Positions 23,555-30,066 of a stretch of 64,000 nt of DNA are shown here, in pieces. A program made the position numbers and the translations under genes. The DNA is taken from NCBI RefSeq assembly GCF_013450155.1, contig NZ_JACCKD010000002.1:424531-488530 (forward strand), read 5' to 3'. The notes below the pieces were generated by a model. That model was not told the origin of the DNA, did not search any database, and was given only the letters and a program-made list of their open reading frames with translations. Position 1 is the first letter of the stretch. Every line of letters begins with the position of its first letter. This stretch comes from Haloechinothrix aidingensis (lineage in GTDB: Bacteria; Actinomycetota; Actinomycetes; Mycobacteriales; Pseudonocardiaceae).

Positions 23555-24418
23555 ATGGCCAAAGGTGGGCGAAAGAAGGGCGCGAAGCCTTCCGGCGTCG
23601 CCGCGGTGAGGTCGAGCATGGTGAACACCCGGCAGATTCCGTGGGGAACGATCATCGCGGTGGTTGCCATCGTGGCGCTCGCCGCCGTCGTGTTCGGCTA
23701 CTACCTCGTGGAGTCGGCCCCGCAGCGGGCTCAGGAGCAACGCGAGGAAGCGGCCGCCGCGGAGTTCACCCCGACCGCGGACAACCCGGACCCGTCCGAG
23801 GACATCGAAGGCATCACGATCGAGTCGTACGATCCCGGCCAGCACATCCAGCGGGACCAACGGGTGGACTACGACCACAGCCCACCGTTCGGCGGACCGC
23901 ACGAAGGTACGTGGGCGGCGTGCAACGGGATCGTCTACCCCGAGGGTGTGCGTTCGGAGAACATGGTGCACTCGCTCGAGCACGGTGCGGTCTGGATCGC
24001 CTACAACCCCGATGAGCTCGACGCCGAGGAGCGTGAGCAGCTCGAGGTTCGGGTCGAGGGCCGGCCGTACACCATGATGTCGCCCTACCCGGGCCTCGAC
24101 GCACCCATCTCGCTGCAGTCCTGGGGACACCAGCTCAAGGTCGAGGACGCCGACGACGAGCGGATCGACCAGTTCATCGTCGCGCTGCGCCGGAACACGA
24201 ACACCTATCCGGAAGCACGCGGTACCTGTGACGCGCTCGGCCCCGGCCAGTTCGACCCGGACAACCCGCCGCCGTTCGACCCCACGCCTCCCGGCGACGA
24301 CGCCGTGCCGATGAACCCGGACCAGAGCGAGCTGACCTCTGAGGACGCCATGGACGATCAGCCGCCGGAGGGCGGGCAGCCACCGGCCGAGGGCGAGCCG
24401 GACGACAGCGAGGAGTGA
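23555..24418 (+). CDS. DUF3105 membrane-anchored protein
   Basis: 287 residues: a basic N-terminus, one transmembrane helix (about residues 31-52, IIAVVAIVALAAVVFGYYL) and an extracytoplasmic DUF3105 domain. Conserved family stretches are HSPPFGGPHEGTWAACNGIV near residue 108 and NMVHSLEHGAVWIAY near 136; their His and Cys residues suggest metal binding. The last ~55 residues are Pro/Glu/Asp-rich and disordered. It is followed after 40 bases by a DUF305 gene; the pair often co-occurs in actinobacteria. No catalytic function is established. Confidence 0.88.
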   Translation: MAKGGRKKGAKPSGVAAVRSSMVNTRQIPWGTIIAVVAIVALAAVVFGYYLVESAPQRAQEQREEAAAAEFTPTADNPDPSEDIEGITIESYDPGQHIQRDQRVDYDHSPPFGGPHEGTWAACNGIVYPEGVRSENMVHSLEHGAVWIAYNPDELDAEEREQLEVRVEGRPYTMMSPYPGLDAPISLQSWGHQLKVEDADDERIDQFIVALRRNTNTYPEARGTCDALGPGQFDPDNPPPFDPTPPGDDAVPMNPDQSELTSEDAMDDQPPEGGQPPAEGEPDDSEE

Positions 24419-24458
24419 CGTCGATGCGCCGTGCGCCTGTGGCCGGACGGAACGAGCC

Positions 24459-25226
24459 GTGACCGCCGAGGAGCCACCCGCGGGGAGTGAGCCGGGTAAC
24501 GACCCCGACACCCGTGGTGACGCCGCCGCGACAGCCGCAGGCGGTGCCGGGACGGTCACCTGGCCGCGTGTGGTGATCTTCGCAGGCGTGGCGCTCGCCT
24601 TGCTGCTTGTCGGCGCCACGGCCGGGCTGCTCCTCGGGCGCGCGGAGCTTCTCAGCGAGCCGAGCACCCCGGAGCCCGGCGCGGTGGACGTCGGTTTCGC
24701 CCAGGACATGTCCGTGCATCACCACCAGGCCGTCACGATGGGCAACTGGGTGCGTGACCACAGCACCGATCCGCGCGTGCGGCAGCTCGGCTTCGACATC
24801 GCCAGCGCCCAGCTCGGCGAGGCGGGCACGATGGAGGGCTGGCTCACGCTCTGGGACGAGCCACTCGCCGCTCCTGGTGCGTACATGACGTGGATGGACG
24901 ACGGCGAGCACGGGCACGGACAGGCGAGTTCCGGAGGGGACGACGAGACCGAGGCGCCCATGCCCGGCATGGCCACGAGCGACGAGCTCGCCCGCATGCG
25001 TTCGCTCTCCGGTACCGAGCTCGATGTGTACTTCCTGCAGCTCATGCACCGGCACCACCTCGGCGGGGTGGACATGGCCGAGTACACCGTGGACAACGCC
25101 GAGATTCCCGCCGTGCGCAGGCTCGCGCAGAGCATGCTCGACGTGCAGGGCGCCGAGGTCGAGATCATGGAGAACATGCTCGCCGACCGCGACGCCGAAC
25201 CGCTCCCCTTCCCCACCCCTGAATGA
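24459..25226 (+). CDS. DUF305 family membrane-anchored protein
   Basis: 255 residues: acidic N-terminus, one transmembrane helix (about residues 36-60) and an extracytoplasmic four-helix ferritin-like DUF305 domain. The two repeated motifs FAQDMSVHHHQAVTM near residue 80 and FLQLMHRHHLGGVDMAEY near 192 supply histidines and methionines that could bind copper or another metal; a His/Met-rich linker lies between. DUF305 proteins are linked to copper or metal handling in some bacteria (inference here). Its stop codon lies in the palindrome at 25225-25283. Confidence 0.88.
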   Translation: MTAEEPPAGSEPGNDPDTRGDAAATAAGGAGTVTWPRVVIFAGVALALLLVGATAGLLLGRAELLSEPSTPEPGAVDVGFAQDMSVHHHQAVTMGNWVRDHSTDPRVRQLGFDIASAQLGEAGTMEGWLTLWDEPLAAPGAYMTWMDDGEHGHGQASSGGDDETEAPMPGMATSDELARMRSLSGTELDVYFLQLMHRHHLGGVDMAEYTVDNAEIPAVRRLAQSMLDVQGAEVEIMENMLADRDAEPLPFPTPE

Positions 25227-25283
25227 TGTGCTGAACGACGCTTTCAGTCCGGCACGCGGGCCGAAAGCGTCGTTCCGCACATC
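25225..25283. terminator. Palindromic hairpin spanning two convergent stop codons
   Basis: Arms 25225-25250 and 25258-25283 pair over 26 positions (23 matched, one further G:T) with a 7-base loop. The arms contain the TGA stops of the DUF305 gene (25224-25226) and of the CDF exporter (25282-25284, minus strand). It is a natural bidirectional terminator and shares its core with the hairpin at 12497-12547. Confidence 0.8.
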
Positions 25284-26196
25284 ACCAGCTGGGGGTGTCG
25301 CAGTTCTCGGCGCTCTCGGGCGGTTCGACCTGCAGCGTGGTGTGCTGGATGTGGTACTCGACCGACAGCAGGTGACGGGCTCGTTCGAGCACATCGGCAT
25401 GCTCGGCATCGGCGTCGACCGTCAGGTGCGCCGAGGCGACCTCCATACCGGAGGTCAATGTCCACACGTGCAGGTCGTGCACATCGATGACCCCGGCCAG
25501 CTCGTCGAGCCTGCCCGCGAGGTCGTCCACGTCGATGCGCTCGGGCGCGTGCTGGAACAGGATCCGCAGCGACCGCCGCGCCAGCGAGAACGCGCGCGGG
25601 AGCACGAACACCGCGATCCCCACTCCCATCAGCGGGTCGGCGTAGCGCCATCCGGTCAGCAGCGTGATGACTCCGCTGACCAGCACACCGACCGAGGCGA
25701 TCAGGTCCGCCAGCACCTCCAGGTAGGCGCCTTTCAGGTTGAGGCTCTCCTTGGCCCCGGAGCGCAACAGGAAGAACGAGACGAAGTTGGCCACGATCCC
25801 GGCGCCTGCCGCGAGCATCACGGGCAGTGCAGCGACCTCCGGCGGGTCGGTGAACCGCCGGATCGCTTCCACGAGCACGTAGCCCGCGACCCCGAAGAGC
25901 AACAGCGCGTTGAACAACGCGGCGAAGACCTCGCTGCGGTACATACCGAAGGTCCGCGTCGCGGTCGGGACCGTGCGCTGCGCGACGAGGATGGCGATCA
26001 GGGCCATCCCGACGCCGAACACGTCGGTGAGCATGTGCGCCGCGTCGGACAGCAGTGCCAGCGACCCCGTCAGGAACGCCACGGTGAACTCGAAGATCAT
26101 GAAGACGCCCGCGACGCAGAACGCGGCGGCGAGGCGCTTCACGTAGCGTCCGGACGCGCTGGCCGGAGGCACTTCCGGCCCGTGCACATGCCCCAT
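25282..26196 (-). CDS. CDF-family cation efflux transporter (ZitB/CzcD type)
   Basis: 304 residues; proton-driven export of Zn2+ or related divalent metal across the cytoplasmic membrane. Six transmembrane helices. Metal-site residues are seen as the SDAAHMLTDVFG (HxxxD) motif in TM2 near residue 50 and the LADLIASVGV motif in TM5 near 165. The C-terminal cytoplasmic domain has VHDLHVWTLTSG near 250. A short His-containing N-terminus (MGHVHG) precedes TM1. ATG at 26194-26196 with GGGAGGT seven bases upstream. The promoter carries a palindromic operator (26227-26255), implying metal-dependent control. Confidence 0.92.
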   Translation of the reverse strand: MGHVHGPEVPPASASGRYVKRLAAAFCVAGVFMIFEFTVAFLTGSLALLSDAAHMLTDVFGVGMALIAILVAQRTVPTATRTFGMYRSEVFAALFNALLLFGVAGYVLVEAIRRFTDPPEVAALPVMLAAGAGIVANFVSFFLLRSGAKESLNLKGAYLEVLADLIASVGVLVSGVITLLTGWRYADPLMGVGIAVFVLPRAFSLARRSLRILFQHAPERIDVDDLAGRLDELAGVIDVHDLHVWTLTSGMEVASAHLTVDADAEHADVLERARHLLSVEYHIQHTTLQVEPPESAENCDTPSW

Positions 26197-26226
26197 CGAG
26201 ATACCTCCCGTCGCGTCCGTGACCAG

Positions 26227-26255
26227 AATATATAGTGACATGCGCATGTATTCAA
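26227..26255 (-). promoter_or_regulatory. Promoter with operator palindrome in the spacer, for the CDF exporter
   Basis: On the minus strand: -35 TTGAAT (26255-26250), 17-base spacer, -10 TATATT (26232-26227), both near consensus. A perfect 12-bp palindrome ACATGCGCATGT (26238-26249) abuts the -35 inside the spacer. This is the expected place for a repressor. By context it is likely an ArsR/SmtB-type or other metal sensor not encoded in this window. Confidence 0.7.
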
Positions 26256-26425
26256 CAGATGCTCGTTCAGTGTGGCAGAGATCAAACACGCTCGCCCGGC
26301 GTGGGCTCTCACGTTCCGGACGTACTCGATTCTCGATACCGAACACACGACGGGCGCTGTGCGACGCGTCGAAAGCGTACGATAGGCTGACTTCCGCACG
26401 CCGACAGAGATCGGCGCGCCCATCC

Positions 26426-26501
26426 GCCCCCGTAGCTCAGCGGATAGAGCACTGCCCTCCGGAGGCAGGTGTCGCAGGTTCGAGTCCTGCCGGGGGCGCC
26501 A
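26426..26501 (+). tRNA. tRNA-Arg (anticodon CCG)
   Basis: Cloverleaf seen directly: acceptor GCCCCCG/CGGGGGC, D arm GCTC-AGCGGATA-GAGC, anticodon stem CTGCC/GGCAG with loop CTCCGGA (anticodon CCG, reads CGG), T arm with GGTTCGAGTCC, and an encoded 3' CCA. A TACGAT hexamer at 26378-26383 could be its -10. A strong terminator follows. No integrated element or duplicated 3' end is seen next to it. Confidence 0.97.
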
Positions 26502-26517
26502 CCCCATAACTTCGTAG

Positions 26518-26556
26518 AACCGGCCCTGGCCAGCGGAAACGCTGCCAGGGCCGGTT
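26518..26556 (+). terminator. Terminator after tRNA-Arg
   Basis: A 17-bp stem with one bulged base (from 26518 to 26556) closes a short GAAA loop and is followed by a T-containing run, right after the tRNA 3' end. Confidence 0.8.
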
Positions 26557-26615
26557 TCGTGTGCTACCCGGCCAGATCCAGCCGGATGCGGCCGGCCCTG
26601 GGCGATGCGTGGACA

Positions 26616-26638
26616 CCCTCGGCTGCGGCAGCCGAGGG
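26616..26638 (-). terminator. Terminator after the Ser/Thr kinase
   Basis: Perfect 10-bp stem (26616-26625 with 26629-26638, arm CCCTCGGCTG) and 3-base loop, about 40 bases beyond the kinase stop on the minus strand. Confidence 0.65.
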
Positions 26639-26677
26639 CCGCGTCGACATTCCGGGAGCCTGCCGCCGCACCGAGCG

Positions 26678-28384
26678 TCACTCCCCTTCGGTCCCGCCCT
26701 CCTCCTCCGGCGGTTCCGCCGGGGGCGTCTCGTCTTCCGGCGGTTCGTCGTCCTCAGCAGGCGGGGGCGTCTCCTCTTGCTCGTCCTGGTCCTCGCCCTC
26801 CTCCTCTTCGGGCTCGCCCTCCTCATCGTCGTCATCGTTGCCCTGACCCGGCTGCGGTTCCGTTTCCTCCTGCGGGGTTTGTGGCGAGGGCTGAGGGTCG
26901 GGCGCGGGAGCGTCGACGTCGCGCCGCAACACGTCATCGCCGTTGATCAACAGTTCGTCTTCGGCCGCGATGAGGGTGAGCTCATGGGCCTCGGTGACCA
27001 CGCTGCCGTCCGGCATCGACAACTCGACCTCGACGCGCACCGAGTCGTCGCCGGTCGCGCGCGGCGACGAGGTCACAGCGACTGCCGAGACCTCGGACCA
27101 CCGCTCGAGGTAGGGCTGTTTGCCCTGCTCACGCAGTTCGGGACCGAGGCGGCTCCATGCCTGCTCGGCCCGGTCGGGTAGCAGCGCGTAGTACTCCGAC
27201 ACGGCCCGTTCCCGCTCCGCGGCAGCCATGGACACAGCCGACCCGGCACCGCGCTCCTCATCCGGCCCCAACAGTGCGTACAGGCCGAGGCCGGCCAGCA
27301 GCGCCAAGGCAACAGCCGCGAACAGGTACGCACGTTTGCGGAGACGGGGAGGACGTTGCTTTCCCGCCGCACCGGGAGCCAACAACGTGCGATCCGGGCC
27401 CGCTGATCCCTGTTCGCCCCCGGGCGGCATGTCCGTCGCTGTCCGCCCTCCGGACGTGCTCGGCATGGTTGCCGTGGCGCCAGGCGTGCCCGTCCGGCTG
27501 CCCCATTCCGCGGTCGCCTCGGCCACCGGCGCCGGCAGTGGCAGACCGAGAGCGACCGACCGCAACCCCTCACCGACCTGCGCAGCGGTGATCCGCTGAT
27601 CAGGATCGGCGCGCAACATGGCGCCCAGTACCGGCGTCAACGAGCCCGCGTTCCGAGGCGCTGGTACGGCGCCTTCGGCGACCTTGTACAGCAACGCCAG
27701 CGCGTTGTCCTCGCTGGTACCGAACGGGGGCGCGCCTTCGACGGCCGCGTACAGCGTGGCTGCCAGGGAGAAGACGTCGGATCCGGGCGTCGGCCGCTGT
27801 CCGCGCGCTACCTCGGGCGCGAGGTAGGCGGGCGTGCCCGCCACCAGGCCGGTCTGGGTGACGACGACGTCCCCGGTGGCATGCGAGATGCCGAAGTCGG
27901 TGATCTTGGCTGTCCCGTCCTCGGCGATGAGGACGTTGGCCGGCTTGATATCGCGGTGGACGATCCCCGCTGCGTGGGCCGCGGCCAGCGCCGAAGCGAC
28001 CTGGCCGCCGATCCTGGCTACCGTCGCCGGATCGAGGTGGTGCTGCTCGGCGAGGATGTCGGCGAGGCTGCGCGACCGCAGGTACTCCATGACCAGCACC
28101 GGCATGCCGTCGTCGAGAACGACGTCGAAGACGCCGATGGCGTTCGGATGGTGCAGCCGGGCTGCGACCCGCCCCTCACGCATGACCCGCTCTCGCGCTT
28201 CGTCGGCGCGCTCCGGATCCAGCGCCGCCTGCTGCAGGAGTTGCTTGACGGCCACCTGCCGTTGCAACCGCTCGTCGGTGGCCTCCCAGACGACACCCAT
28301 GGCGCCGCTGCCCACCCGCTGTCGCAGGCGGTAGCGGCCGGCTAGCAGGTCACCGGAGTCGCTCAACGGCAGCACCTCTGGCAC
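26678..28384 (-). CDS. Receptor-type serine/threonine protein kinase (PknB/PknD class)
   Basis: 568 residues. Cytoplasmic kinase domain about residues 15-280: Gly loop VGSGAMGVVWEA, VAVKQLL lysine, catalytic HRDIKPANV, DFGISHATG and APEVARG. A proline/threonine-rich linker leads to one transmembrane helix (about 350-370, YLFAAVALALLAGLGLYALL). The extracytoplasmic part holds a ~100-residue alpha/beta domain without PASTA repeats, ending in a ~75-residue tail composed almost wholly of Glu, Asp, Pro and Gln. The ligand is unknown. Neighbours (tRNA-Arg, SpoU methyltransferase) do not point to a substrate. Confidence 0.93.
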   Translation of the reverse strand: MPEVLPLSDSGDLLAGRYRLRQRVGSGAMGVVWEATDERLQRQVAVKQLLQQAALDPERADEARERVMREGRVAARLHHPNAIGVFDVVLDDGMPVLVMEYLRSRSLADILAEQHHLDPATVARIGGQVASALAAAHAAGIVHRDIKPANVLIAEDGTAKITDFGISHATGDVVVTQTGLVAGTPAYLAPEVARGQRPTPGSDVFSLAATLYAAVEGAPPFGTSEDNALALLYKVAEGAVPAPRNAGSLTPVLGAMLRADPDQRITAAQVGEGLRSVALGLPLPAPVAEATAEWGSRTGTPGATATMPSTSGGRTATDMPPGGEQGSAGPDRTLLAPGAAGKQRPPRLRKRAYLFAAVALALLAGLGLYALLGPDEERGAGSAVSMAAAERERAVSEYYALLPDRAEQAWSRLGPELREQGKQPYLERWSEVSAVAVTSSPRATGDDSVRVEVELSMPDGSVVTEAHELTLIAAEDELLINGDDVLRRDVDAPAPDPQPSPQTPQEETEPQPGQGNDDDDEEGEPEEEEGEDQDEQEETPPPAEDDEPPEDETPPAEPPEEEGGTEGE

Positions 28385-28560
28385 ACGATGTTCACGGCAC
28401 CAGGTTAGTCCTGTCCCCGCGGCAGTCTTCCGTCGGCGCGGCTCCCGTGCGTGGTCGTGTGGCTTTCCGGTCGCCGGGGCCGCCGGAATGTCTCACGATC
28501 ACGCCGGTACGGGCATACGGAGGACATCCCGCTGCCGACCGAGCCGAGCGACCGGAGGTC

Positions 28561-29070
28561 TCACGCCGTCCGCAGGGCGTACAGCGCGATCCCGGCAGCC
28601 ACGCTGACGTTGAGCGTTTCCTTCCTGCCGTAGACGGGGATCTGCAACAGCAGGTCGCAGGCATCTCGCAGGTCGTGATTGATGCCGACGACCTCGTCAC
28701 CGAGAAGCAACGCGACCTTGCCTCCCGGCGAGTACTCGTCGATCGCGGCCGCGCCCGGATCGTTCTCCAGCCCGACGATGGTGTAGCCGTCGTCGCGGAG
28801 CGAGGCGAGCAGCGCGTGCACATCCTCGCGGGTCTCGAACGGCACCAGCCGTTCCGCCCCCGCGGCGACCTTGGCCAGGCGGCGCGTCTGCTGCTCCTGC
28901 AACCTGGCGTCCCGCGGGTCGCCGGGATACGCGGGATGCGGGGTGAAGCCGGTGACATACACCATGCCCACCGCGAAGACCTCGCCGGTGCGCAACAACG
29001 AGCCGACATTGTGCACTGACCGGAGGTTGTGCGCGACCACCACGATGCTGCGCTGTTCGTAGCTGCTCAC
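28561..29070 (-). CDS. SpoU/TrmH-family RNA 2'-O-methyltransferase
   Basis: 169 residues, a minimal SPOUT methyltransferase without an N-terminal RNA-binding extension. Family motifs: N-terminal HNLRSVHNVGSLLRTGE (motif 1), LLLGDEVVGI (motif 2) near residue 122 and the knotted NVSVAAGIALYAL (motif 3) near 152, which bind SAM and RNA 2'-OH. Substrate (tRNA or rRNA) cannot be assigned from sequence. GTG start with a weak ribosome site. Confidence 0.88.
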   Translation of the reverse strand: MSSYEQRSIVVVAHNLRSVHNVGSLLRTGEVFAVGMVYVTGFTPHPAYPGDPRDARLQEQQTRRLAKVAAGAERLVPFETREDVHALLASLRDDGYTIVGLENDPGAAAIDEYSPGGKVALLLGDEVVGINHDLRDACDLLLQIPVYGRKETLNVSVAAGIALYALRTA

Positions 29071-29124
29071 AACACAGGCAGCCTACCCGGCGCTGGTTCG
29101 GGCGATGACGGGCCGCACCGGCGT

Positions 29125-29156
29125 TCTCCCTGAGACACCCCTCAGGGAGACCCTGA
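29125..29156. promoter_or_regulatory. Triple CCCTGA/TCAGGG repeat upstream of the ABC exporter
   Basis: Three copies of CCCTGA in alternating orientation: a perfect 10-bp inverted repeat (29125-29134 with 29141-29150, arm TCTCCCTGAG) whose right arm forms a second inverted repeat TCAGGG-AGA-CCCTGA (29142-29156). It lies between the divergent SpoU and ABC genes. Such arrays are typical of response-regulator or repressor sites; the cognate regulator is unknown. Confidence 0.5.
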
Positions 29157-29285
29157 AATCCTGTCCGGCATCCACCTGAAATCGACGCGAACGGGATGCG
29201 GAGACGGCGCAGGCCGCTCTACTGTCATCTCGAACTGGGACACAGCCGCACAGGTACTGGGGATACTCCACGGAAGGGGACAATC

Positions 29286-30056
29286 TTGTCCACAGCAGCC
29301 ACAGGCTCGCACGTACCGACACGGACAGCCGCTCGCGCCGTCGAGCTCACCAAGGTCTACGGCAGCGGCGAGACCGAGGTCCGCGCGCTGGACGCCGTGG
29401 ACGTCGAGATCCCGCGCGGCCGGTTCACCGCCGTGATGGGGCCGTCTGGCTCGGGCAAGTCGACACTGATGCACTGTCTCGCCGGGCTGGACACCGTCAC
29501 CAGCGGCACCGTCCTCGTCGGCGACGTCGACCTGACCGGCCTCAAGGACGCGCAGCTCACCCGGCTACGCCGTGACAAGATCGGCTTCATCTTCCAGGCG
29601 TTCAACCTGCTGCCGACGCTGACGGCACTGGAGAACATCACGTTGCCCTCCGACATCGCGGGGCGCAAGCCGGACGCCGCGTGGCTGGACACCGTGGTCG
29701 AGGCGGTCGGCCTCGGTGACCGGTTGTCGCACCGCCCCGCCGAGCTCTCCGGCGGGCAGCAGCAGCGGGTGGCGTGTGCGCGAGCGCTGGCCTCACGGCC
29801 CGAGCTCATCTTCGGCGACGAACCGACAGGCAACCTCGACTCGCGTTCGGGTGCCGAGGTGCTCGGGTTCCTGCGCCGCAGCGTCGACGAGCTCGGTCAG
29901 ACCATCGTGATGGTCAGCCACGACCCGACCGCGGCCGCCTACGCAGATCACGTGCTGTTCCTGCAGGACGGCAGGATCGTCGACGAGATGCCGGAACCGA
30001 CAACCGACAAGGTCATCGAGCGCATGAAGGCGTTCGACGGCAGGCAAGACGGCTGA
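29286..30056 (+). CDS. ABC transporter ATP-binding protein, MacB/LolD type
   Basis: 256 residues. Walker A GPSGSGKST near residue 58, Q-loop FQAFNLLP, signature LSGGQQQRVACARAL near 156, Walker B LIFGDEPTGNLDS and H-loop MVSHDPT. TTG at 29286-29288 is chosen because GGAAGGGGA lies five bases upstream; earlier in-frame ATG codons would encode a basic leader with no SD. Ten bases separate it from the FtsX-like permease, so they form one exporter. Substrates of such actinobacterial exporters are usually antimicrobials, lipoproteins or lipids (inference). Confidence 0.93.
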   Translation: MSTAATGSHVPTRTAARAVELTKVYGSGETEVRALDAVDVEIPRGRFTAVMGPSGSGKSTLMHCLAGLDTVTSGTVLVGDVDLTGLKDAQLTRLRRDKIGFIFQAFNLLPTLTALENITLPSDIAGRKPDAAWLDTVVEAVGLGDRLSHRPAELSGGQQQRVACARALASRPELIFGDEPTGNLDSRSGAEVLGFLRRSVDELGQTIVMVSHDPTAAAYADHVLFLQDGRIVDEMPEPTTDKVIERMKAFDGRQDG

Positions 30057-30066
30057 GGGGATCGGC

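Noticed and set aside
26426-26501. tRNA-Arg as an integration site for a mobile element
   Set aside because: No integrase, no duplicated 3' tRNA end and only core-type genes on either side.
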